Assembly (NCBI GenBank): GCA_025917655.1
Contig: CP084615.1
Location: forward strand, 1,178,001-1,242,000
DNA: 64,000 nucleotides
Reading direction: 5' to 3'
Source: Chlorella sorokiniana
Lineage: Eukaryota > Chlorophyta > Trebouxiophyceae > Chlorellales > Chlorellaceae
Part shown: positions 33,793 through 47,165 of the stretch, piece after piece
Layout: every line of letters begins with the position of its first letter
How positions within the stretch are numbered: the first letter of the stretch is position 1
Notes under the pieces: model-generated
Seen by the model: only the letters and a program-made list of their open reading frames with translations
What the model was told of the DNA's origin: nothing
The model's database searches: none
Program-made: the position numbers and the translations under genes

Positions 33793-35931
33793 TCACACGT
33801 CGGGCACGGGGATCGCCATGCCGCCGACCTGCAGCACCTGCCCCGCCGCCGCCGCCTGCTGCTGCTGTTGCTGCTGCTGCTGCCCCTGCTGCTGCCCCGC
33901 GCCGCGGTCTGCCTTGATCATGGCCTCCGTGAAGAACTCCCGGCGCGGTAGGAGGAGCGCACCAGGGGGCCCGAGGCCACGTAGCGGAAGCCCACCACCT
34001 CCTCCCGTACTTGCGCCTGCGGCGACGTCGCCAGGGCAACACACAAGTCTTTGGGGTGCTGCTGGGAGCCGTGGAAAGGCCAGCCCGCAGCCAGCAGCGC
34101 ACGCACACAGTCAGGGGCGGCAAGGCATGGGCTTGGCCCGCTGACGCACGCCCTGACCCGGTCCCGCTGCAGCCCGCCCCTCGCTGCGGTCCCCCTGGCT
34201 GCGGCCGCGCACCAGTGTTCAAACTTCTCGGGCGTGACGTACTCGGCCACTGGCAGGTGGCGCGGGGTGGGCTGCAGGTACTGGCCCAGGGTGAGGATGT
34301 CCACCCCCGCATCCCGCAGGTCCAGCATCGTGTCGATGATCTCGTCGTCCGTCTCGCCTGCACCAAGCACGGGAGGGCGGGGGGTGAAGGGTGGGCAGGC
34401 AGCCGGGACGCCGGCGATGCGCAGCACGCACGGCATGCCCACAGCATGCGCAGGCGTGCGCCGGGGCGGCGTAGCTGGGCGGCAGCGCCAGGCAGGACGG
34501 CGGCGCCGCGCTGGCGGGTGCGTCGCCGCCGCTCACCCAGGCCCAGCATGATGGATGACTTGGTGTAGACGCCGGCGGCCTTGGCGGCGCGCAGCACCTC
34601 CAGGCTCTGCACGTAGCCGGCGCGGGGGTCGCGCACCCGCTTCTGCAGCCGGTCCACGGTCTCCACGTTGTGGGCAAACACGTCGAGCCCGCTGGAGGCC
34701 AGGTGGCGCACGGCCCCCAGGTCGCCCCTGCAGGCGGGGAAGGGAGAGCCGGGGCGAGCCTGTGTGCGCCCTGGTGCTGGAGCAGTGTGGAACAACACGC
34801 AGGGCGGGTGGCTGTAAGGATGCTCGCCAGGCTGGCGCTGCATGCAGGGCGCCGCGCAGCACGAGGCCACGGGGGCGGCGCAGGGCGGCAGTGCAGGGGA
34901 GCAGCAGGGGTTGCTGCGCAGGTGCCGTCCCTCCAGCTTCGTGACCATTCTCCACGCCCCAGCCCACCTGAAGTCTGGGGTGAGGCACTCCACCAGCAGC
35001 GAGGGCTTGAGCTGCTTCAGGCCGCGCACGGTGCGCGCAAAGTGGTCGGCGCCGCCGTCGGGCAGGTCGTCGCGGTCCACGCTGGTCAGCACCACGTACC
35101 CCACGCCCCAGTCGACCACAGCCTGCGCGCACAGGCAGCGCGGCACGCGAGCGCGGTTGAAAGGGGCATGCCAGAAGACCGGGTGCCGCACAGCGCGGCA
35201 GCAGCCGGTGCATGTCAGCGGCGGCAGCAAGCTTGGCAGGGAGCCTCCACGGCCAAGGAGCAGCCGCTCTTGAGCAAAAGAAACCTGTAGCGCCCCCCTC
35301 TTCCATACAAACACACACAAACACGCCATCCACCCACCTGCGCCGTGTGCTCCGGCTCCAGCGGGTCGGGCGGCGGCGGCGCCTGCGAGGTGTTGACGGC
35401 GCAGAAGCGGCAGCCGCGGGTGCACGTGTCGCCCAGCAGCATGATGGTGGCTGTGCCGATGCCCTCGGCGCCGCCGTTCCAGCACTCGCCGATGTTGGGG
35501 CACTGCGCCTCCTCGCACACCGTGGCCAGCTTCAGGCCCCCATCTGCCCCTTCAGGTACTCGAAGCGCTCGCCCTGGGCCGCCCGCTGGCGCAGCCAGTA
35601 GGGCTTGTTGGACAGCGGCAGCGCCGCGGGAGGCGGGAGGGCCCCGCGGCCGACGCGGCGGCGCGCTCCGCCAGCGACGGATCCGCCGCCACCGCCATCT
35701 GCACCAGCTCCGCAAACGCGTCGCCCTGCATCAGCCGCTCAAACTCCGCCTGCTCCCCGCGCTGCTGGCGGGCGTGGGCGTGGCGGTGGCGGCGACGGCC
35801 AGGCGGCGTCGGGCTCGCCGCTGCGCGCGGCGCGCCTGCACACGCGGCTGCGCTTGTGCTGCAACAAAGCTGCTGCTGCTGCTGCTGACTGCATTGGGCA
35901 CTGCTGCTGCTGCACACGTGGTGCACGACAT
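33793..35931 (-). CDS. LIP1: Lipoyl synthase (radical SAM), organellar
   Basis: Inserts two sulfurs into octanoyl groups on lipoyl-carrier proteins (2-oxoacid dehydrogenases, glycine cleavage H protein). Exons: 35931-35339, 35122-34968, 34727-34537, 34357-34213 and 34016-33793, about 436 residues. The N-terminus is a Ser/Ala/Arg-rich targeting peptide ([19 protein letters not shown]), more plastid-like than mitochondrial. The auxiliary cluster motif is [14 protein letters not shown]. The radical-SAM motif is CTRGCRFC. Later blocks: [47 protein letters not shown] and [17 protein letters not shown]. One-base G/C-run shortfalls lie near 35750, 35540, 34003 and 33944. After the usual end (EFFTEAM) there is a Gln-rich tail of about 35 residues. 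It is divergent from threonine synthase. Confidence 0.92.
33856..33896. repeat. CAG/CTG repeat coding a poly-Gln tract
   Basis: Mostly CTG triplets on the plus strand, read as about 12 Gln (with a Gly) in the tail of lipoyl synthase. A second CTG-rich patch lies in HBS1 near 42920-42955. Confidence 0.85.
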
Positions 35932-36407
35932 CCTTGCAGCTGCAACAACCCTGGCAGCGAGCCTGGTGTGTGCGGGCGACCAGCGGCGCTGGGGACTCCT
36001 GCACCGGCCCATGAAGAATGGAGCGCTGGCATCTACATTGTGCTGTGCGACCGACATGCCGGCATGGGCAGGGCAGGTGAGCCGCAGCTCGTTCACTTGG
36101 CCGGCACCGCCACCCACCTTTCTGTCCAGTGGTCTGCGGAAAGTTGAAGGGAGTCAATACGGTTATAATGCTGTCAGAATGCAGAACAAGGGAGAAGAGC
36201 GCTGGAAAACAGCTCTGGGGCGAGCAGGCAGCCACAAACTGGCGCCCTGCCTGAACTAGAAAGGAGCATGATCCTGACCAAACAACGAGCACTGACTCAC
36301 TTTGTTGCAGTCAGCGAGCATTCTAGTGCAGCTGTGCAAGCTGTGGGCGGCTGCAGAGAGGGACTCCCTTCCTTGCTCGCACTTCCCAAACCGCACAGCC
36401 GGCTATC
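35932..36407. other. Divergent intergenic region (lipoyl synthase / threonine synthase)
   Basis: The 476 bases between the two start codons should hold both promoters and 5' untranslated regions. A further in-frame stretch upstream of 35931 is open on the minus strand, so an earlier lipoyl synthase start cannot be excluded. Confidence 0.45.
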
Positions 36408-39475
<3,068 letters not shown>

Positions 39476-40050
39476 GCCCAGGCGGCAGCCCCGTGAGCGC
39501 GTGGCACAGCCCACGCGCCTGTTGAGCGGCAGGCCAGCCCTTATGTGCAGCTGGCAGTAAGCCGGTTGCGAGCCGGGCAGCGAGTTTCGGTGCTGGAGCC
39601 CAGGCGGAGCGGCACATAGCCGCTGCGTCAGCCGGGCCATCGCTGCAGCTGCCTGCGCCGCCGCCCTCCCCTGTGCTCCCGGGCCTGTTGCCGGCTGGGA
39701 GCCTGCAGTTTCATCTTACGCTGTTTGTTTGGACCCTGTCCCGTCTCTCTCTTCCCCCTTTCTCTCTCCCTTTTGCTCCTTTCTGCCCCCGCACGCAACC
39801 CCGCAAACCTCAACGCTGTGATCTGGCGACGCCAAATTTGGCGTTGCCATCCCAGGCTGGCTGCCTCATTCCACTGCTGTCCCCTTCCCGCCTGGCACCT
39901 GCAACACCACCACTGCACTCTGCACAGTGCTGACCAGTCACGCTCGGCTCTGTCCGCAAAGGCGGGCCACAAGAGAAGTGAAGGCAAGGCCAGCCACGTT
40001 TCACAACACGCAAGCAGGCAGCGGATGGTGCGGCCGGCATGGCCGGCACG
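39476..40050. other. Intergenic between convergent threonine synthase and HBS1
   Basis: 3' untranslated regions. A pyrimidine-rich patch of CT/CCT repeats lies near 39720-39785. In the uncorrected frame the HBS1 reading would continue here to 39810. Confidence 0.5.
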
Positions 40051-43000
40051 TCACCCCTCCCCGCCTCCAGCACGCGCGTGACCACCCCCACAGCAATGGT
40101 GCGGCCGCCGTCACGCAGCGCCACCCTGCCCAGCGCTCGGTAGTCGGCGTAGCTCTCCAGGCAGAGTGGTCGGGTGGGGCTCACCTCCACCACCGCGGCC
40201 TGCCCCTTGAGCAGGCACCGCGGCCGCGCACGCTGCACCTCCCCCGTCTTGCCGTTGAGCAGGGAAACGAGGGCGCTGACGTGGCCGCTCTCGCGAGCTG
40301 CACCAGGCAGGGGCAGGCGGCGTTGGGCGCGTGGACACGCGGACAGTGCAGCAGCGCGGGCAGGCCACAGAGGCTGTGTTACGGTGGCGGGTTTTGCTGT
40401 CTCTGTGACGCGCCCCGCCCCCGACACACACAGACACACATACACACACACACCTGTGTGTGCGTGCGTGATGACCTGCTGCCCCCGCAGGATGGGCACC
40501 ACCACATCCAGCACCACCACCTGCGCCTCAAACCTGCGCTTTGTGTGTGGGGGGGTCCGTAAATGTATGAGGGGGGAGGGTAAGGGGCACGTAAGGAGGA
40601 CAGTTGTTGGCGCTTCAGGCCAGCAGCCAGGCGCGGCAGAGCCGACCGCGGCGCTCGCTGACCTGGCGGCCAGGGGCACCGGGAAGTCGGGGTGGCAGAG
40701 CACGGAGCCGGCGCCCAGCGCCGCCGCGTCGATGCCCGCCAGCGTGACCTCGGCGCTGTCGCCCGCGCGCGCCAGGCTGGCGGGCTTGCCGTCCACCTCC
40801 AGCGCCCTGACGGAGAGGGGGCGCGCGCGCAGCAGAGGGGAGGGGTTGGAGCGGCAGGGGCGAGGCGCAGCACAGGCAGGGCCTGCTTGCCAGGGTCACC
40901 GCCGCAACGAGGGGCACCCTGCCGCTCTGCCCCAGGCCCTCTCACTTGACGGTGGCGGCTTGCCCCGCGGGCATGGCCAGCACGCGGGACCCCACCCGCA
41001 GCGCGCCGCCCTCCAGCTTGCCGCTCACGGTGACCCCCTGCTTGCCCCGCGCGACACGTCGGCCAGCGGCAGCCGCAGCGGGCGGTTGAGCAGGCGGGAG
41101 GCAGGCTTGAAGGCGTCGATGGCCTGCCCGGGGGGGGGTCCGTGCAGGGTGCTTTTAATGTTGAGAAGGGGGGGCCGTGAATCGCAGTGCTCCCTTGAAC
41201 GAGCTGTGCGCCACTATAGGCAAGCAGCTGCACAAGCAGCAGCGTTTGCCGTCATTACATCCTGCAGGCGCAGGGCGGCGCGGCACCTGCACCAGCGTGG
41301 GCCCCCGCCACCAGGCGGCCAGGCGCGGCTCCGCGGGCGGCTGCGCCAGGTTGTCGCCGGTGGGGCCCACCGCGGGCAGCCACTGCAGGGAAGCCTCGCG
41401 GAAGCCGCAGCCCCGCAGGAACGGCTCCAGCTGGGCCCTGCGGCACCCGGGGCGGCGTGCAGGCCAGGCAGCCAGGTCGGCGGCTGCAAACGACACATAT
41501 TCCTGGCCAGGCAGGGACGGCTCACATGCCGTCGTTCCGTTTATGTCAGCCGGGCATGCGAGCGTGGCAGCCTGCTGCCGCCCAGACAAGGCAGGCCCTC
41601 CTGCCACCCCAAGCAGCACCCTCCACGCACCGGACGTTGTCGAAGCGCTGCTGGCTGTACTCGCACGTGTCCAGCTTGGTCACCACCACCGCCACCTGCT
41701 CTATGCCCAGGGAGCGAGCCAGCTGCGGGGGGGGAGGGGGGCGGGCAGCGCACGCAAAGCGCAGGAGGAGGGTGGGCGGAGAGGTATGGTAAAGGAACTC
41801 CGTCCCCTTGAACAAATTGATCTGTTCAGGGGAGGTGCTGCAGGCAGGTATGCCAGGCGGGTGCGCTCGGACAGATAGGCTGATCCAGGATCCAAACAGT
41901 GACGCCTGTGCCAGCGGCCGGCCCGGCCCAGCCCTCACCTGCGCGTGCTCCCGCGTCTGGCCGCCACCCGCGGGGCTGCCCGGCGCCGCTGCAGCAAAGC
42001 CGGCCTCGAAGCCGCCGGGGAGCCGTCCACGATGAGGAGGGCGGCATCCGCCTGCGTGTGTGTGTTGGGGTGTTCTGGGTGCACTGGCAGAGGCAGCACA
42101 AGTACTGTGCCGCCCTTGGCTTCTCCTTGCACCAAAGCAACAGTGTGTTGCTTGCAGGAAAACACCGCTCAGGCGCCTTGCAGCAGCACGTGCGGCCACC
42201 AGCTCGCTGCCCCCTTGCACCCCGCGCCACACCTGCGCAGCCCCGCAATCATGTTTGGCACAAACTCGCGGTGGCCCGGGGCATCCAGCAGCGTCACGCT
42301 GCGCTCCGGCGTCTCGAACCTGCGCAGCACGGGCGGGCGCGCGGGTGTCTGGAGTGCGTGCGTGCGGCGGTGGACGCCGCAGCAGCGGGGGCGGCGGCTC
42401 CTCGCTTGCGGAAGCCTGCCGTCTGTGCAGCGCGTCAGCGGCCGCCTAAGGCACACCAGGGCCCCCACATGCGCACCCACCTGCTGACCGCGACGTCCAC
42501 CGTCACGCCGCGCGCCCGCTCCTCGGGCCGCTCATCCAGCATCCAGGCCCAGGCGAAGGAGGCCTTGCCGCTGGCGGCCGCCTCGCGCTGCGTGCGCTGC
42601 ACCGTGCGCTCGCTCAGCAGGCCCAGCTCGTACAGGGTGCGCCCCATCAGCGTGCTCTTCCCCGCATCCACGTGGCCCAGCACAACCAGGTGCAGCCGCG
42701 GCTTGGCGCCCCCAGCGGCCTCCGCGGCGGCGGCAGCCGCACACTCCGCCGCCAGCTCCCCCTCGGGCTGGTACTCGGCCAGCGGGCGGCGGCGGCGCGG
42801 CGCTGCCGCCTGCTGCGGTGCTGCCGCGTCTGCCGAGGGGACGGCGCCCTCTGTCGGCTGCTGCCCGTTCAGGTTCAGGCCCCGTACGCCGGCGGACAGC
42901 CCCGCCGCCGCCTGGGCGTCACCTCGGCGCTGCTGCTGCTGCCGCTGCTGCTTGGCTGCAGGCCGCCCCAGCCCCTTGCCCGCCACCCCCTTGTTCTGCT

Positions 43001-43704
43001 GCGCTGCCAGCACCACGTCGTCGGGCGAGGGCTGGTCAAAGGCAAAGCGCTGCACATCGCTGCTCTCTGCGGCTGCCGCTGCTGCTTCGGGCACCAGCCG
43101 ATGCGGCTGCTGCTTGATGCGTTCAGCCTGCGGCAACGGCTTCACTGCAATGGGCAGGCAGGGATCAGCAGAAGTTCAGCATTCTCGCGAGGCGGCAGAC
43201 AGGGCTGGCACGCGCACGGAGACGAGAGGCGCGACGCGGGCGGCTGCGCAGCGGTCTGCCTACCGCCCCGTGCCGCGTGCCGTCGGGCGCTGGGGCGGCG
43301 GGTCGACCAGCGCGCGAGCAAGCGCGGAAGCACCTGCTGCTGCAGCGGGGGCAGCTGGCTGCTTGGGCGCCTGCTTGGAAGCCGCCTTTGCAGAGGCTGG
43401 CTTGCCGGCAGCAGGGGGCTGCAGGCAGGGAGGCGAGCGCGGCAGCGAGGTGGCGGCAGCAGCAACATGGACCTGCGCAGCCCTGGGACCTAACACTGAT
43501 TCAACGCCACCCCTCGCATCTTTGAGCCCACACTGTGAATACAAGCTCTGTCCACAGAAGAATACCCACAACCGGCTGGTGCCGCACCTTGGGAGGGGGT
43601 GGGGCTTCATCGTATTCATCATAAGCTTCTTCATCATATACGTCTTCCTCCCATTCGTCATCCAAATCGTCCTCGTCCCAATACTTGTTGTTTCGCCTGC
43701 TCAT
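40051..43704 (-). CDS. HBS1: HBS1-like translational GTPase (ribosome rescue)
   Basis: With Dom34/Pelota, Hbs1 splits stalled ribosomes in no-go and non-stop decay. Exons include 43704-43588, 43428-about 43262, 43144-42481, 42319-42233, about 42052-41939, 41722-41641, 41437-41287, 41123-40946, 40806-40663, 40533-40454 and 40297-40051. The acidic N-terminus ([19 protein letters not shown]) is typical of the family. G1 is [10 protein letters not shown]2 [11 protein letters not shown]3 DAPGHREF, G4 VTKLD. Then come the EF-Tu-like domains II and III ([50 protein letters not shown]). The N-terminal linker is Gln/Ala-rich. One-base shortfalls lie near 42018, 41060 and 40060. The last, if corrected, ends the protein at 40051, which fits HBS1; otherwise the frame runs to 39810. 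The junctions near 43262 and 42052 do not phase cleanly. Confidence 0.88.
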
Positions 43705-44001
43705 CACCAAAATAGGCTGCAATGCCCTGCTGTGGGCGTAGATGGTGACGGTTGTGACTAATTGGCTTAATGGACAGATGAATGCGCCAGTTCAAGGTCT
43801 CAAGTCCCGGCATGACACCGTAGCAGCGGCACAGCATGGCGCCGCGCTGTCAGCCAGCAAAACCGTCCGAGGGCTACATATGCCTGTTTACAACTAACGA
43901 GAAGCGTGTTTGCAGCTGTACAAGGCAGTGCAATAATCTGCATGCATCCTTTGAACTTTCTTGCAGAGTGTTGTGCCAGCAAGAGCGGCAAGGAGGCACG
44001 G

Positions 44002-45226
44002 TCAGCTGGGCTTGCCCACAGGGCGAATGTGCATCCTCGGTTTCAGAACGCACAATGAGCGCGGCAAGACGCAAAGCGCGGCATAGAGGGCACCCCCTGC
44101 GGGCAGAACCTCAACCACCAGCACCAGCTCGGGTGTTTTCAAGTCCACCGCCGCCTCCACGCCGTGCTGCTGCCGCAGAGCCACCTCAAACCCTGATGCA
44201 AGCGTGCGAATGATGTCTCCACGATCCAGGGCTCCCTGGCTGCCGCCTTCGGCAGTGTTGCTTGGACCGCTCGGTGCATCTCCGAGCGTCGCCACTGCTG
44301 CCGCCGCCGTTGTTGTGGGTGCGTCTGCCTCGCACTGCTGCCCAGAGTCGCCTGCCGCCACCTCCGCAGCGGGCTGGAGCGGCCGATGCTTCAATGCAAT
44401 GCCAAATGTGACCTTACGCTGCTGCTGCGCCTGGCCATCCCTGACGGCGCTCACGTCGCCTGCTTGCGGAACTTGCGCTGCGGCCATCTCCGCCAGCCGT
44501 GCCCCTGCCGCCTGCAGGCCTTCCCTGCTCAGCTCGCACGTCGTCTGCACAGGGATCACGCGCTGCACATGCTGCAGCCGCTTCTGCTTGCCGCTGTCAA
44601 TGTCGCTCAGCAGGGCCGCTGCCACCTGCTGCACCAAGGTGCTGCCGCTGTCGGGGCCGCTGCCGGCCGAGGCTGGGGCGCCGCGTGCGCAGCAAGCTTG
44701 AGGGCCACCAGCCCTCGGCACGCAATCTTCACCGCGGCCAGGGGTGCTGACGCTGGCGCGGCTTCGTCCGCCTCGTCTGGCTTCGCGCTGCCACTTGCAG
44801 AGCTGCACTGCTGCAAGTAGCGGGCCAGCAGCGCGCCTGCCTCCTTGCGGCACGAGTTCTCGCTGGAGGGGGTGGGAGGCAGGCCGGGTTGGCACAGATG
44901 GTTGGCAAGGCAGGTTGTTCTGCGATGGTTGGCGAGCCAGGTTGCTCTACACATCCACAGCTGGAAGCACTGTTGATCTCACCGTTGCAGCCTGCAAGTG
45001 AGCAGGAAGCCTGTGATGCCAGGGGAGGACAGCTCCTTGATGGCGCCGTAGTCAAAGCGTCCCCGGAAGCACCGCCCGTTTTCTGCCGCTTTGCATCTGG
45101 CTCCCCATCAGTTGGGGGCAGCCGGCGCCGCATCTCCTCCTCTGCCATTGCCCTCAATTGGGCAAGCCTTGATGTTTCGACCTCATGCTGCACGTTCAAG
45201 GGGCCTGTTGGGGCAGCTTGGGACAT
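44002..45226 (-). CDS. TAN1: TAN1/THUMPD1-like tRNA acetylation adaptor
   Basis: THUMP-domain partner of the Nat10/Kre33 acetyltransferase, needed for N4-acetylcytidine at position 12 of tRNA-Ser and tRNA-Leu (family role). Two exons, 45226-44983 and 44862-44002, about 368 residues. Exon 1 has a lysine/arginine nuclear-type patch (DAKRQK) and the family N-terminal block FDYGAIKELSSPGITGFLLTC. Exon 2 continues ENSCRKEAGALLARYLQQC, then QRVIPVQTTCELSREGL and the THUMP core KVTFGIALKHRPLQP, GDIIRTLASGFE, VDLKTPELVLVVEVLPAGG. Between the two parts there is Ala/Pro-rich low-complexity sequence. A GGGG run near 45065 is one short; adding a G gives GGRFDYGAIKE. Another slip lies near 44695. Confidence 0.8.
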
Positions 45227-45491
45227 AGTTCGTCTGAGGAGGAGCAGGTCGGCAGGCTTCCTTGGGGTTCTAACACGAGGTTATAGTACGAAGCTGCAAA
45301 TTTTGCATGCATGCAGGCCAGGAGGACTTCACATTGTTCCGCCTGTCCTGCCTAGGAACTGCGCTGACAGAGGCACTGGGCCGTGTCGCTCCTCCCTTGA
45401 ACTGCTGAATTGATCTGACCGGCCGCTGCAATCTCCACTGCAGCCAGTTACTCCACGATTGAGCGGAGGGCTTGTTGCCTTTGGTCAGCGG

Positions 45492-46839
45492 ATGATGAAC
45501 GAAAGCACGCTGGAGGACAAAGTAGCCTTCTTGCAGCTGGAATGCGCCTTATACCGCCGGTTTCTCGCAGTGCGCGGCATTCCGTTAACCAACGCAGCAC
45601 CAGTGTCGGCTACCGCCGACAGCTGCCCTGTTGGCTCTGACCGGTTTCCTCTTGCAGAGAAGCTTGAGCTCTGCACAGTGGAGACCAATGCCCTGCGCGA
45701 AGAGCTAGAGGAAAGCAAGCTGTCGGAGGAGCTGGAAATGGCATGCACCCTTGCAGCCATTGCAGATTGTCGCCAGCGTGCACCAGCAGAGACGGCACGA
45801 GACCTCGGGGCACTGCTGAAGGTGCTAGGCCTGGCCAACACTTCCTCGGGTGTGCCCCTGCCTGCCTCGCCGCCTCTGCCGCCACTCGCAGCAGCAAAGG
45901 TTCATACTGCAGAGCATGGTGGCCCTAGCGAAGGCGCTGCAAGTAGCACAGCTGGCGCAGAGCAGGGCATTCAGGCACAGGCAGAAGGCGCTGTTTCAGC
46001 TCCCAGCCAGCCCGCACCGCTCGGGGGGTTGCCATCCGCGAGGCAGCTAGACAAGGCGGAGTTGAGCGGGTTGCAGCTGGAGCGCTGCCTGTCGTCCTTC
46101 CTGGAGCGGCATGAAGCAGCAGCAGCCCGCCTGGAGAGCCGCAACGCGCTGCTGCAGGTGTGCGTTGTGCGGGCCTGCTGCCGTGCTTCTGTTTTGAAAG
46201 AAAACAACAGGAAACAGCAAGTTACCGTGCTGCTGCTGCAGGCCCAGCTGACAGCGGTGGAAACTGCGCTGGCGGCGAAGCTGGCATCTGGCAGTGGGGA
46301 GGCGCTGCGCCGGGTGGACTTTGACCAGTTGCGCATCGAGCGGGCGCAGGGGAGGCGCAGCTGGCAGAGGCCAGCGCCGCCACCATCGCGCTGAAGGCTC
46401 AGGTGGCGCAGGTGCAGCAGCGCCTGGCAGACCAGCACACCTGGCTCGCCAGAGCGGGCAAGGAGGCGTGGCAGCTGCGCCGCCAGATCAGCACCAGGGA
46501 GGCCCACGCAGCGCAGCAGGCTGAAGAGGCGGCCAAGGTGCTGCGGGAATGCGCGGCGCTAGAGCGTGATTGCAAGAGGCTGCGCGAGCAGGCGGAGGGC
46601 AAGGCGCAAGCAGCCGACGCGGCTCAGCAAGGTGGCAGCACCGCCGGCACCGCACAGCCAGGTGCCGGGGGCCAGCAGAAGCGGCTGCTTGCGCTGCCTG
46701 CGACGGCACCCCAGAGGGGCCAACCATACTGGAATACATGAGGCTGCAGAACTCGTGCGCAAAGATGCGAAAGAGAATCGCTGACTGGCGCCGCAAGATC
46801 GAGGTTGCAGGCGGCAGGCGCCGAGCGCTGCCTGGGTGA
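45492..46839 (+). CDS. CFAP263: Coiled-coil protein of the CCDC113/CFAP263 (DUF4201) ciliary family
   Basis: Long coiled coil of about 420 residues. CFAP263 and its partner CFAP184 lie in the axoneme at the base of radial spoke 3 in ciliated cells (family knowledge). The start is the ATG at 45492 (MMNESTLEDKVAFLQLECAL). The hallmark DUF4201 block follows a Pro/Ala-rich spacer: VDFDQLRIER, then continuous heptads (EAWQLRRQISTREAHAAQ, EAAKVLRECAALERDCKRL) and the characteristic end PTILEYMRLQNSCAKMRKRI, ADWRRKIEVAG. A 75-base in-frame intron is likely at about 46159-46239 (CTGCAG|GTGTGC to CTGCAG|GCCCAG). One-base shortfalls near 46358 and 46700 break the apparent frame. The match is to family pattern, not to a remembered full-length sequence, so CFAP184 or another DUF4201 member is possible. 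Confidence 0.68.
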
Positions 46840-47165
46840 CGCGGCTGAGCACGTGCCTTCATGATGGGCGCAGCGGTCATGCCTCGACTCTCCTCCGATG
46901 CACAATGACACCTATGCCCACGAGCTGCAAGCGGGGCTATACTGTTTAAAGTGCTGATGCTGTTGAGGCAAACATTGAACAAGGGCACAGTGCTGGGGAC
47001 CAGCAGAGCAGGAGATGGAGCAGGAACAGCCAAGCACAACAGCGCACTGGCAGTGCAGCAGGGAGGGAACAGCGCAGGGCAGCTAACGAGAACAAGCAGA
47101 AGAAGAGGATACGCTGTAGTGAACGCGCGAGTGCATGCCTGCTTGCAGGGTGAGTGACAGCGCAA
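46840..47165. other. Intergenic between convergent coiled-coil and eIF3i genes
   Basis: 3' untranslated regions. No gene seen. Confidence 0.5.
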
